This document shows, in pieces, positions 33,526 to 42,921 of a stretch of DNA of 49,734 nucleotides. The notes below the pieces were generated by a model, which was given only the letters and a program-made list of their open reading frames with translations, was not told where the DNA came from and did no database searches. The translations under genes and the position numbers were made by a program. Numbering within the stretch: position 1 is the first letter of the stretch; every line of letters begins with the position of its first letter. Source of the stretch: Bacteroidales bacterium (GTDB lineage Bacteria; Bacteroidota; Bacteroidia; Bacteroidales; UBA932); contig JAFURF010000035.1 of assembly GCA_017471965.1 (NCBI GenBank), forward strand, positions 1-49,734. Reading direction: 5' to 3'.

Positions 33526-36141
33526 ATGACTTCAAAGGAAATCAGAAAAGCCTTCCTGGACTTCTTTGCATCCAAGGGGCATCAGATTGTGCCATCGGCA
33601 CCTATGGTAGTAAAGAACGACCCGACACTCATGTTCACCAATGCAGGAATGAACCAGTTCAAGGACTGGTTCCTCGGCAACAGCCCGGCAAAGTGGAAAA
33701 GGGTTGCAGACAGCCAGAAATGCCTCAGGGTCAGCGGAAAGCACAACGACCTCGAAGAAGTGGGACGCGACACATATCACCATACGATGTTCGAGATGCT
33801 CGGAAACTGGAGTTTCGGAGACTATTTCAAGGATGAGGCCATCGACTGGGCATGGGAACTCCTGACTGACGTGTATAAACTCGACAAGGACAGACTCTAC
33901 GCTACAGTATTCGAAGGATCGGAGGCTGACGGAACCCAACTTGACACAGAGGCGATGGAGGCATGGAAGAGACACCTTCCTGAAGACCGCATCCTCCTTG
34001 GAAACAAGAAGGACAACTTCTGGGAAATGGGCGATACGGGTCCTTGCGGTCCATGTTCGGAGATCCATATCGACCTCCGCGACGATGAGGAAAGAAATGC
34101 CGTTCCGGGAGCATCACTCGTGAACAAGGACCATCCGCTCGTAATCGAGATATGGAACAACGTGTTCATGCAGTACAACCGCAAGGCAAACGGAGAACTC
34201 GAACTCCTGCCGAACAAGAACGTCGACACAGGAATGGGATTCGAGCGCCTCTGCATGGCACTTCAGGGCAAGAAATCAAACTACGACACAGACGTGTTCA
34301 CCGGAATGATCGCCAAGATCGAGGAACTTTCCGGCCATAAATACGGAACCACATCAGAGGAAGACATCGCGATGCGTGTGATCGCCGACCACATCCGTGC
34401 AATCAGTTTCTCGATCGCTGACGGACAGTTGCCGTCAAACGTGAAGGCAGGATATGTGATCCGACGTATTCTCCGCCGTGCTGTCAGATACGGATACACC
34501 TTCCTCGGATTCAACGAGCCTTTCCTCTGCCGTCTCGTGGGACAACTCGTGGACGACATGGGAGAGTTCTATCCTGAGATCGTGAAACAGCAGACCCTCA
34601 TCGAGCGCGTCATCAAGGAAGAGGAGATGGCTTTCCTCCGCACTCTCGACAGAGGTATCCGCCTGATGGACAACATCATGGCCAAGTCTGCAGAGACCAA
34701 GGTGATAAGCGGGGAAGATGCCTTCGTCCTCTATGACACCTTCGGCTTCCCTATCGACCTTTCAGAACTCATCGCATCGGAGAAGGGATACACCATCGAC
34801 CTCGAAGGATTCCAGGTGGAACTCCAGAAACAGAAGGACAGGGCACGCAACGCCACTGCCATCGAGTCCGGAGACTGGGTGGAATTCGCTCATTGCGACA
34901 ACATCGAGTTCCTCGGCTACGACTGCACCGACCTCGACGGCGTACAACTCACCCGTCACCGCACCGTGAAGGCCAAGAACAAGACGATGTACCAGCTCGT
35001 CTTCGAGCGCACTCCTTTCTATGCCGAGATGGGAGGTCAGGTAGGAGACACCGGCTACATCCTTTCGGAAAGCGGAGAGAAGATCAGCATAATCAATACG
35101 ATAAAGGAGAACAACCTTACCATCCATGTGGCCGAGCGCATCCCTGCAGACTGCACTGAAAGTTTCAGCCTCCATGTGGACAGTGAGAGAAGACTCCAGA
35201 TCGAGAACAATCATACTGCAACCCACCTTCTCCATCAGGCTCTCCGCGAGATTCTCGGAACTCATGTGGAGCAGAAGGGTTCATATGTATGCGACCAGTA
35301 TTTCCGTTTCGACTTCTCTCATTTCGAGAAACTCACGGAAGAGCAGATCGACCTCGTGGAGAAGCGTGTGAACGCACTCATCAGAGCGAACTATCCTCTC
35401 GACGAGAACCGCAACGCCACAATGGAAGAGGCTCAGGAAATGGGTGCAATGGCACTGTTCGGAGAGAAATACGGAGACAAGGTCCGCGTCGTGAAATTCG
35501 GCGGTTCATGTGAACTCTGCGGTGGAACCCACGCCGCGGCAACCGGCCAGATCGGATTCTTCAAGATAACCTCAGAGTCTGCGATCGCTGCAGGAGTACG
35601 ACGCATCGAGGCTACCACTGGCGTCTATGCAGAGATGATCGTAGACAGCATGGAGACGTCTCTCCGCATAGCAAAGGCATTCTTCAACAACGCCCCTGAC
35701 CTTGCTGCAGCAATAAAGAAGATGGTGGACGAGAACGAGGCATACAGGAAGCAGATGGAGGAGATCATCAAGGAGAAGACAGTAACCCTGAAGAACAGCC
35801 TCAAGGAGATTGCCAAGGAGGTGAACGGGGTGAACCTTGTAACCATCGACTACTCTGTAGACCCTGCCATGCTGAAGAATGCTGCGTTCATGCTTCAGAA
35901 GGAGGCTCAGAACCTTGCGATTGCAGCGGCTTTCGAGGCAGCAGGCAAGCCTCAACTCCTCCTCATGTACTCGGACGACCTCGTGAAGGCAGGACATAAT
36001 GCCGGAGCGGATGTCCGCGAAGCAGCAAAGTGCATCATGGGTGGCGGCGGCGGACAGCCTGGCCTAGCCACGGCCGGAGGCAAGAATACTGACGGCCTCA
36101 AGGACGCACTGGCAAAACTCATAGAATCAGCGACAAGATAA
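33526..36141 (+). CDS. alaS: Alanyl-tRNA synthetase
   Basis: 871 residues, full length. Class II catalytic domain with motif [20 protein letters not shown] and [17 protein letters not shown]; tRNA-recognition domain; editing domain with zinc-site motifs [11 protein letters not shown] and [14 protein letters not shown]; and a C-terminal C-Ala domain ending in [16 protein letters not shown]. It charges tRNA-Ala and edits mischarged Ser/Gly. Its stop is followed after 1 bp by the ATG of the LptF-Fmt gene, so the two are probably co-transcribed. Confidence 0.98.
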   Translation: MTSKEIRKAFLDFFASKGHQIVPSAPMVVKNDPTLMFTNAGMNQFKDWFLGNSPAKWKRVADSQKCLRVSGKHNDLEEVGRDTYHHTMFEMLGNWSFGDYFKDEAIDWAWELLTDVYKLDKDRLYATVFEGSEADGTQLDTEAMEAWKRHLPEDRILLGNKKDNFWEMGDTGPCGPCSEIHIDLRDDEERNAVPGASLVNKDHPLVIEIWNNVFMQYNRKANGELELLPNKNVDTGMGFERLCMALQGKKSNYDTDVFTGMIAKIEELSGHKYGTTSEEDIAMRVIADHIRAISFSIADGQLPSNVKAGYVIRRILRRAVRYGYTFLGFNEPFLCRLVGQLVDDMGEFYPEIVKQQTLIERVIKEEEMAFLRTLDRGIRLMDNIMAKSAETKVISGEDAFVLYDTFGFPIDLSELIASEKGYTIDLEGFQVELQKQKDRARNATAIESGDWVEFAHCDNIEFLGYDCTDLDGVQLTRHRTVKAKNKTMYQLVFERTPFYAEMGGQVGDTGYILSESGEKISIINTIKENNLTIHVAERIPADCTESFSLHVDSERRLQIENNHTATHLLHQALREILGTHVEQKGSYVCDQYFRFDFSHFEKLTEEQIDLVEKRVNALIRANYPLDENRNATMEEAQEMGAMALFGEKYGDKVRVVKFGGSCELCGGTHAAATGQIGFFKITSESAIAAGVRRIEATTGVYAEMIVDSMETSLRIAKAFFNNAPDLAAAIKKMVDENEAYRKQMEEIIKEKTVTLKNSLKEIAKEVNGVNLVTIDYSVDPAMLKNAAFMLQKEAQNLAIAAAFEAAGKPQLLLMYSDDLVKAGHNAGADVREAAKCIMGGGGGQPGLATAGGKNTDGLKDALAKLIESATR

Positions 36142-36142
36142 A

Positions 36143-38605
36143 ATGAAGAAACTCGACCAGTTCATATTGAAGTCGTTCATAGGACCGTTCATAGCGATCC
36201 TGCTGGTCGTTGTATTCATACTGGTGATGCAGTTCCTGTGGCTCTATATCGACGAACTCGTCGGCAAGGGCCTCAGTATGAAGGTGATACTGGAATTTCT
36301 CGGATGGGGCAGTATAACCATGCTGCCTCTGTCACTGCCTCTTGCCACTCTTCTTGCATCTATGATGACACTGGGAACCCTCGGAGAGAACAACGAACTT
36401 CTGGCCATCAAGGCCGCAGGAATATCACTGCAGAGGATGTTCATACCTCTTGGAGTCGCGTGTCTGGTCATAAGCATAGGGGCATTCTTCGTTTCGAATG
36501 ACCTTATGCCTGTGGCGTTCAACAAGATATATCAGTTGAGAGCGGATATAGGCAAGACCAAGGAGGAGATCAAGATCCCGACAGGAACTTTCTACAACGG
36601 AATCGACGGCTATATCCTTCGTGTGGACGAGCGCGATGACGATACAGGCATCATGCATGGGGTAATGGTATATAACCATACCAAGAACAAGGGAAACACG
36701 AGCCTCACACTCGCCGACTCCGCAATGATGAAGATGTCCAGGGACAAGACCTACCTGTCATTCATACTGTTCAACGGCACCAACTACGAAGAGACCAACA
36801 TCAGAAAGTACCGGGATACGACTCTGCAACTCCAGAAGATCGACTTCCAGAGACAGGAACTTATCATTCCGCTGGAAAACTATGCTTTCCAGAAGTCAGA
36901 TTCCAGCAGGTTCAATGATCAGGTCAAATCAATGAATCTGGAACAGTTGAGATACAGTCAGGATTCGATCGGAGTGCTCAACACAGAGGGCAAGGCCAAA
37001 AACATAGAGTCCATGCGTGCTTCCAGGACCTTGAGGTACAATTCTCAACTGGACACGGCATCACGACTTAATGCAAAGACACCTTTTATAAGAGAAGATG
37101 CCGGGACATGGGAGAAGATAGATGACGAGATTGCATCCGTAGAAAAGGCACGAAGAAATGCAGAAGAACTTCAGATGGCCCTCAATTCATACTCAAGGGA
37201 AAGGTACCATCACACCTATACCCTACGTCTGATAGACATCGAGATTTTCAAGAAGTTCGCTCTGTCGATAGCATGCTTCATCTTCTTCTTCATCGGAGCG
37301 CCTCTTGGAGCGATCATCAGAAAGGGAGGACTGGGAATGTCCGCAATCATCTCCGTCCTGTTCTTCGTTGCATATTGGGTCATCGACATATCAGGAACGA
37401 AACTGGCAAGGGACGGTGCCGTCGGGGCATTCCATGGAGTGTTCTTCTCAAGTTACATACTCCTGCCTACCGGCCTCTTCCTCACCTGGAAGGCAGTCAA
37501 TGATTCATCATTCTTCAATCTCGACACAATCAAGAGCGAATTCAAAAAGATAAAGGCCAAGATCATGGGCATATTCAAAAAGACGCGCATCGTATATATG
37601 GGAACCCCTGAGTTCGCTGTCGCACCTCTCGACGCACTCATCAAGGGTGGCTATAATGTCGTAGGAGTCGTGACTGTTGCCGACAAGGCAAGCGGGCGAG
37701 GTCTCAAGATAAATGAGAGTGCAGTGAAGAAATATGCGGTAGAGCACAATCTTCCTGTCCTTCAGCCTCTTTCACTTAAAGACCCTCAGTTCCTTGAAGA
37801 CCTGAAGGCATGGAAGGCAGACATATTTGTAGTTGTCGCATTCAGGATGCTGCCTAAGGTTGTGTGGGGAATGCCGAAACTGGGAACATTCAATCTGCAT
37901 GCGGCCCTTCTGCCTCAATACCGTGGAGCAGCACCGATCAACTGGGCGGTCATCAATGGAGAAAAGACCACCGGCGTCACCACATTCATGATTGACGACG
38001 GTATGGACACCGGAGGCATCATGTACAGGTACGACTGCAGGATAGGACCGGACGAAACTGTCGGCGAAGTTCATGACAAACTCATGGAAATGGGTGCGAC
38101 ACTCGTAGTGAACACAGTGGAGGCGATCATAGAAAACAACGTGGAACTCCGCGTACAGAGAAGTTTCATCCAGGGATCTGAGATCCTGAAACCGGCTCCT
38201 AAGATCACACGCGAACTCTGCCACATAGACTGGAACGGAAAGACCTCTGACATCTACAACCTGATTCGAGGACTCAGTCCATATCCTGCGGCATTCACCG
38301 AACTCACGAAGGAAGAGAAGATACTCCAGATGAAGATATACAGGACAGAAAAGGTGACAGGCGATCAATTTGCAGCAATGCTGGAAGCATCGGGACTTGA
38401 GTCCACCGCACCGGGGACTGTACTTTCAGACGGAAAGAACTATCTTGCGATAACAACCGCTGACGGGGCGATATCCATAACGGAACTCCAGATATCCGGC
38501 AAGAAGAAAATGCCGGTGAAGGATTTCCTTATCGGATTCCGCGAGCCTCAGTCATACGGAACAACACAAGGCACATCCTCCCAGATAACAGGAAAACATG
38601 CATAA
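36143..38605 (+). CDS. LptF-type LPS-export permease fused to methionyl-tRNA formyltransferase
   Basis: 820 residues in one uninterrupted frame. Residues 1-474 are a YjgP/YjgQ (LptF) permease: N-terminal helices (KSFIGPFIAILLVVVFILVM, MLPLSLPLATLLASMMTLG, ELLAIKAAGIS), a periplasmic beta region, C-terminal helices (GAPLGAIIRKGGLG). Residues 475-820 are a complete Fmt: TRIVYMGTPEFAVAPLDAL, catalytic Asn584 and His586 (FNLHAALLPQYRGAAPINW), Asp622 (DDGMDTGG), and the C-terminal OB domain. Met475 (ATG at 37565) could allow separate Fmt initiation. LptF ends in the cytoplasm, so a tethered Fmt is topologically possible. No stop or frameshift is visible at the junction. Confidence 0.9.
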   Translation: MKKLDQFILKSFIGPFIAILLVVVFILVMQFLWLYIDELVGKGLSMKVILEFLGWGSITMLPLSLPLATLLASMMTLGTLGENNELLAIKAAGISLQRMFIPLGVACLVISIGAFFVSNDLMPVAFNKIYQLRADIGKTKEEIKIPTGTFYNGIDGYILRVDERDDDTGIMHGVMVYNHTKNKGNTSLTLADSAMMKMSRDKTYLSFILFNGTNYEETNIRKYRDTTLQLQKIDFQRQELIIPLENYAFQKSDSSRFNDQVKSMNLEQLRYSQDSIGVLNTEGKAKNIESMRASRTLRYNSQLDTASRLNAKTPFIREDAGTWEKIDDEIASVEKARRNAEELQMALNSYSRERYHHTYTLRLIDIEIFKKFALSIACFIFFFIGAPLGAIIRKGGLGMSAIISVLFFVAYWVIDISGTKLARDGAVGAFHGVFFSSYILLPTGLFLTWKAVNDSSFFNLDTIKSEFKKIKAKIMGIFKKTRIVYMGTPEFAVAPLDALIKGGYNVVGVVTVADKASGRGLKINESAVKKYAVEHNLPVLQPLSLKDPQFLEDLKAWKADIFVVVAFRMLPKVVWGMPKLGTFNLHAALLPQYRGAAPINWAVINGEKTTGVTTFMIDDGMDTGGIMYRYDCRIGPDETVGEVHDKLMEMGATLVVNTVEAIIENNVELRVQRSFIQGSEILKPAPKITRELCHIDWNGKTSDIYNLIRGLSPYPAAFTELTKEEKILQMKIYRTEKVTGDQFAAMLEASGLESTAPGTVLSDGKNYLAITTADGAISITELQISGKKKMPVKDFLIGFREPQSYGTTQGTSSQITGKHA

Positions 38606-39263
38606 CACAGCAGTCATAATCTGTGACGGGAAATTCCCGACAACGGAATATCCCAGATATCTCATCCGCACGGCAGACTTCATCATCTGCTGCGACGGTG
38701 CCCTGAAGAAATTCCTGAGGAACAGCAAAGCGATATTCGGAACGGAACGTCTGCCTGACCGGGTGATCGGAGACATGGACTCGCTGTCTCCATCCATGCA
38801 GTCAAAATACAAGGATATTCTGATACAGATCGACGAACAGGAGCACAACGACCAGACAAAAGCCTTCAGATGGGTTCTGGAGAATCTCGAAGGCATTTCC
38901 CAGGTCTATATCCTTGGGGCGACAGGAGAAAGGGAAGACCACACGATAGGCAACATATCCCTTCTGATGGAATATGCCAGGACATTCGACCTTGAATCAA
39001 TGGGGATCCGTGTAGAAATGGTTACAGACCATGGAACCATATTCGCCGCTACAGAATCCTTCGAGATGGACTGCGGAGAAGGTCGCGCCGTATCCATCTT
39101 CAGTCCTGACAACAGTCTCAGGATCAGGTCAGAAGGCCTTGTATGGCCGACTGATGACGTCATATTCGACAACTGGTGGAAGGCTACCCTGAACAAGGCG
39201 TCACGAGACAATGTCCGTCTTGAATTCAGCCATAAGTCAATAGCACTCATCATATTGAACTGA
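38598..39263 (+). CDS. thiN: Thiamine pyrophosphokinase
   Basis: 221 residues. ThiN/Tnr3-type: CDGKFPTTEYP and DFIICCDGALKKFL near the N-terminus, GDMDSLS near 60, the substrate-site EQEHNDQTKAFRW near 80, and ILGATGEREDHTIGNISLLMEY near 105-125; the C-terminal beta domain has SIFSPDN and SEGLVWP. It transfers pyrophosphate from ATP to thiamine, making the cofactor TPP. The ATG overlaps the LptF-Fmt gene by 8 bp, indicating translational coupling. Confidence 0.93.
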   Translation: MHNTAVIICDGKFPTTEYPRYLIRTADFIICCDGALKKFLRNSKAIFGTERLPDRVIGDMDSLSPSMQSKYKDILIQIDEQEHNDQTKAFRWVLENLEGISQVYILGATGEREDHTIGNISLLMEYARTFDLESMGIRVEMVTDHGTIFAATESFEMDCGEGRAVSIFSPDNSLRIRSEGLVWPTDDVIFDNWWKATLNKASRDNVRLEFSHKSIALIILN

Positions 39264-39310
39264 CGACAAGAAATTTTCAACAATTATTAGGATTTCCGCG
39301 ATTTAAATTA

Positions 39311-39318
39311 TATTTTTG
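39311..39318 (+). promoter_or_regulatory. -7 box TATTTTTG of ilvA-ilvE
   Basis: TATTTTTG fits TAnnTTTG and lies 38 bp before the ATG at 39357, in a 93-bp AT-rich gap. No attenuator-like hairpin or leader peptide is seen. Confidence 0.5.
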
Positions 39319-39356
39319 ACAGAGAAATCACATTATGATTTTAATTCATAACTGAA

Positions 39357-40616
39357 ATGAGCGAAACGAAGTACTTCCCTACCACCGAAGCGATTGACAA
39401 GGCTGCCAAAGTGCTTTCGGAAATTCTGGAACCTACACCGTTCCAGAAGAACAACAATCTTTCTGACATCTACGAAGCAGACATCTACCTTAAAAGAGAG
39501 GATCTTCAGATGGTCAGATCATACAAGATACGTGGTGCATACAACAAGATCAGGTCACTTGAGCCGGAATTCCTGGAGAAGGGAATTGTCTGCGCAAGCG
39601 CAGGAAACCACGCACAGGGTGTTGCTTTTTCATGCAACAAACTCCACATCATGGGTTCGATATTCATGCCTGTCACCACTCCTAAGCAGAAGATCGAGCA
39701 GGTCAGGATGTTCGGAAAGGAATTCATAGAGATTGTTCTCACAGGGGATACATTCGACGCAGCAAATGCCGCAGCCATCGCATACGCGACTGAAAACGGA
39801 AAGACATTCATTCCTCCGTTTGACGACCCTAAGGTCATGGAAGGTCAGGGTACCATCGGACGCGAGATCATGGCACAGGCCCCTGACAGACTTGACTACA
39901 TATTCGTCCCTATCGGAGGAGGCGGACTTGCATCAGGCCTCGGAGCATACATCAAGGCGATGTCACCTGAGACAAAGGTCATCGGTGTGGAGCCAGGTGG
40001 AGCACCATGCATGAAGACTGCCATCGACAAAGGCGAGATTGTGGACCTGCCTGAAATCGACAAGTTCGTTGACGGAGCGGCTGTAAAGAAAGCCGGAGAA
40101 AAGACATTCGAGGTATGCCGCCAGGTTCTTGACGACATCGTTATTGTCCCTGAGGGCGCAGTATGTACCATGATCATACAGATGTACAACAAGAGTGCGA
40201 TCGTAGTGGAACCAGCGGGAGCACTGTCGACCGCAGCACTCAGATTCTACGCAGACAAGATCAAGGGCAAGAAGGTGGCATGCATCGTCAGCGGAAGCAA
40301 CAACGACATCACCCGCATGGAAGAGATCCGCGAAAAGTCCCTTCTCTACGAAGGACTCAAGCATTACTTCATAGTGAACTTCCCTCAGAAGTCCGGTGCT
40401 GTGGTATCGTTCATCAGCAATGTGATCGGACCGACTGACGACCTTGTGCACATACAGTACATCAAGAAGACCAACAAGAATTCAGGACCGGCGCTCATCG
40501 GTATCGAGATCGCCGCGAAGGAGGACTTCGAGCCGCTCCTGCGCAGGATGGACGAGCACGGAATCAAATACGAATACATAAACGACAACAACCTGCTTTT
40601 TGAAATACTAATCTGA
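39357..40616 (+). CDS. ilvA: Threonine ammonia-lyase
   Basis: 419 residues. PLP-dependent fold type II with the Lys motif VRSYKIRGAYN, the SAGNHAQGVAF substrate loop and the phosphate-binding GGGGLASGLG. A C-terminal regulatory domain of about 90 residues (KHYFIVNFPQKSGAVVSFI and onward) has the ACT-like form of the short biosynthetic enzymes rather than the two-ACT E. coli type. It makes 2-oxobutanoate for isoleucine. Followed after 17 bp by ilvE, which fits a biosynthetic role. Confidence 0.94.
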   Translation: MSETKYFPTTEAIDKAAKVLSEILEPTPFQKNNNLSDIYEADIYLKREDLQMVRSYKIRGAYNKIRSLEPEFLEKGIVCASAGNHAQGVAFSCNKLHIMGSIFMPVTTPKQKIEQVRMFGKEFIEIVLTGDTFDAANAAAIAYATENGKTFIPPFDDPKVMEGQGTIGREIMAQAPDRLDYIFVPIGGGGLASGLGAYIKAMSPETKVIGVEPGGAPCMKTAIDKGEIVDLPEIDKFVDGAAVKKAGEKTFEVCRQVLDDIVIVPEGAVCTMIIQMYNKSAIVVEPAGALSTAALRFYADKIKGKKVACIVSGSNNDITRMEEIREKSLLYEGLKHYFIVNFPQKSGAVVSFISNVIGPTDDLVHIQYIKKTNKNSGPALIGIEIAAKEDFEPLLRRMDEHGIKYEYINDNNLLFEILI

Positions 40617-40633
40617 TAACTATACACAACGAC

Positions 40634-41668
40634 ATGGCAAACATTGACTGGAACAAACTGACATTCTCGTACACGAAGACTAACACCATCCTGAAGACCA
40701 CCTTCAAAGACGGTGCATGGACCCCGGTAGAAAGCCTTACCGATGACTATCTGAGCCTCAGTTCGTATGCTGGCGCACTTCACTATGCGATCGAATGCTT
40801 CGAGGGACTTAAGGCATTCAGAGGCAAGGATGGCAGAATCCGTCTCTTCAGACCTGAAGAGAACGCAAAACGTCTGATAAGGTCTGCACAATACCTTGGA
40901 ATCGAAGCCCCTTCTGTAGAGATGTTCGTGGACATCTGCAAAAAGGCAGTACTGGAGAACGAGGACTTCCTTCCTCCATATGAGGTATCCGGAGCATCCC
41001 TCTATCTCCGTCCTACACTCATCGGTTCGAATCCTCAGTTGGGAGTCCAGTCATCTAAGGAAAGCACATTCCTTCTTCTCTGCTCGCCTGTAGGAGCATA
41101 TGTAGGTGGTGCTCTTGATGCTGTCGATGTCGTGATCGCACGAAACTATGACAGGGCTGCACCTAACGGATCAGGCGCATTCAAGGTCGGCGGCAACTAT
41201 GCATGCTCGCTCCGCTCGCTCAACATCGCCCACGAACAAGGATATAAGGCCGTCCTGTATCTGGACCCTGCCACAAAGACACATATCGATGAATTCAACT
41301 CATCGAACTTCTTTGGAATCAAGGGCAACTCATACATCACACCTAAGTCTGAGTCCATCCTTCCTTCAATCACAAACATGTCGCTAGAGACTGTCGCAGC
41401 ACACCTTGGCATGACAGTGGAGAGAAGGCCTGTTCCGGTTGAGGAACTCAGTACATTCGAAGAGGTGGGAGAATGCGGAACTGCAGTAGTGATCACTCCT
41501 GTACACAAACTTGTAGACAAGCCGTTCCTCGAGTCTGATGAAGAGACCGTATACACATACGGCGACGGTCAGTGCGGTCCTAAGTCACTTAAACTCTACA
41601 ACTATATCAAAGCCATCCAGCGCGGAGAAATCGAGGACGAATTCGGCTGGATAGTATATGTAGACTAG
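40634..41668 (+). CDS. ilvE: Branched-chain amino acid aminotransferase
   Basis: 344 residues, class IV PLP aminotransferase of the longer (BCAT group II) type. Landmarks: GALHYAIECFEGLKAFRGKDGRIRLFRPEEN, YLRPTLIGSNPQLGV, the Lys-containing FKVGGNYACSLRS, YLDPATKTHIDEFNSSNFFGIK and the ECGTAVVITPVHKL segment. It catalyses the last step of Ile, Leu and Val synthesis. Second gene of the ilvA operon, ending 8 bp before palindrome copy C. Confidence 0.95.
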   Translation: MANIDWNKLTFSYTKTNTILKTTFKDGAWTPVESLTDDYLSLSSYAGALHYAIECFEGLKAFRGKDGRIRLFRPEENAKRLIRSAQYLGIEAPSVEMFVDICKKAVLENEDFLPPYEVSGASLYLRPTLIGSNPQLGVQSSKESTFLLLCSPVGAYVGGALDAVDVVIARNYDRAAPNGSGAFKVGGNYACSLRSLNIAHEQGYKAVLYLDPATKTHIDEFNSSNFFGIKGNSYITPKSESILPSITNMSLETVAAHLGMTVERRPVPVEELSTFEEVGECGTAVVITPVHKLVDKPFLESDEETVYTYGDGQCGPKSLKLYNYIKAIQRGEIEDEFGWIVYVD

Positions 41669-41676
41669 TATCTTCC

Positions 41677-41777
41677 ATAAAGTCTCCGGACTTCTGATTC
41701 AGAGATCCTTCCCACTACGTGGGCCTCTTCCCTTTTCGGGAGCCAATGTCTCTTAGTCAGAAGTCCGGAGACTTTAT
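41677..41777 (+). terminator. 21-bp palindrome enclosing a 53-bp double-hairpin element (copy C)
   Basis: Perfect 21-bp arms at 41677-41697 and 41757-41777. Inside, 41701-41753 starts AGAGATCC and ends ATGTCTCT, with hairpin 1 CCCAC-TAC-GTGGG and hairpin 2 CTTCCC-TTTT-CGGGAG. Sits between convergent ilvE and lptG, so probably also a two-way terminator; the core is homologous to copy A downstream of rnfA and has the same 53-bp length. Confidence 0.82.
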
Positions 41778-41820
41778 ATCCGGCAACTTGTCCGGTTGGA
41801 AAACGTTCCGATCACCGCCT

Positions 41821-42918
41821 CTATTTAGGCGCTATTCGATACAGGACGGCTGCAATTACTGCAAACACGATGTTAGGAAGCCACAGAGCGACCGCAGGAG
41901 ACAGAGTATCCGTATGGACGAACATCTCGCTGAACTTCATGAAAAGGATGTAAGTGAAAGCAAGGGCGATACCTGCGCCGATGTTCCATCCGATTCCTCC
42001 CCTCCTCTTCTTGGATGACAGAGCGACTCCCATTATAGTCAGGATGAATGCAGAGAAAGGCAAGGCTAAACGATTGTTCTTCTGTATGAGGGAGTATCTC
42101 ACATTCGCATCTCCACGCATCTTCTGCGTACGGATCATCTCTTCAAGTTCAAAATAGTTCTGAGTCTCCACCGACTTCTCGTTCCAATAGAAATCCTTCA
42201 CGGACAAAGCAAGGGCGGTATCCAACTGTCTGCCGCTGCTGATCTTGTCCGTCAGGTCGTCATTATATTCCCTGATGAAATATTTCTTCAACCTCCATAC
42301 ATTCCTTATTGTATCGTATACAGCGGTCTCTGCCGTGATCTTGGAAACCAATCTGCTGTCTTCTATCTTCTCAAGAGTAAATCTGTAAGCGGTATTGTTC
42401 CAGGCACTGAAGGACTCAGCAAATGCAAATTCCCCTGGAGCGATCTGATAGTGGACATTACGTCCGACGCTCTTTGTCTTGTCCTTAATGTATTTCGTCT
42501 CAAAGGCAATCCTGTCCTTGTTGGATTCAGGAATGACGAAGAGGTTCAGGGTCAGCGAAAATATGGCTATCAGCGCTGCAGAAAAAAGATACGGGACCAT
42601 CATCCTGTGAAAACTGATACCGCAGGAAAGGATGGCGACGATTTCGGAATCCGCTGCCATCTTCGAAGTGAAGAAGATAACCGTTATGAACACGAACAGA
42701 GGACTGAACATATTCATGAAGTAGGGAACGAAGTTGACATAATAGTCAAATATGATGGCACGCAGAGGAGCCTCCTTCTCTACGAAATCGTCGATCTTCT
42801 CGCTGATGTCGAAGATGATGACGATGCCGATGATAAGGATCAGAGCCACGAAAAACGTGCTTATGAACTTCTTGACTATGTATATGTCAAGTTTTCTGGG
42901 TCTGAGATCGAACTCCAT
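41821..42918 (-). CDS. lptG: LptG/LptF-family LPS-export permease
   Basis: 365 residues, YjgP/YjgQ family. N-terminal helices (IVKKFISTFFVALILIIGIVIIFDISEKIDDF; YFMNMFSPLFVFITVIFFTSKMAADSEIVAILSCGIS), a periplasmic beta domain (about 125-260), and C-terminal helices (LPFSAFILTIMGVALSSKKRRGG). With LptF and LptB it extracts LPS from the inner membrane. Its partner LptF is the fused gene at 36143-38605. It starts 3 bp after tgt, a queuosine gene, in a two-gene operon. F/G naming between the paralogues is by elimination. Confidence 0.88.
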   Translation of the reverse strand: MEFDLRPRKLDIYIVKKFISTFFVALILIIGIVIIFDISEKIDDFVEKEAPLRAIIFDYYVNFVPYFMNMFSPLFVFITVIFFTSKMAADSEIVAILSCGISFHRMMVPYLFSAALIAIFSLTLNLFVIPESNKDRIAFETKYIKDKTKSVGRNVHYQIAPGEFAFAESFSAWNNTAYRFTLEKIEDSRLVSKITAETAVYDTIRNVWRLKKYFIREYNDDLTDKISSGRQLDTALALSVKDFYWNEKSVETQNYFELEEMIRTQKMRGDANVRYSLIQKNNRLALPFSAFILTIMGVALSSKKRRGGIGWNIGAGIALAFTYILFMKFSEMFVHTDTLSPAVALWLPNIVFAVIAAVLYRIAPK

Positions 42919-42921
42919 ATC

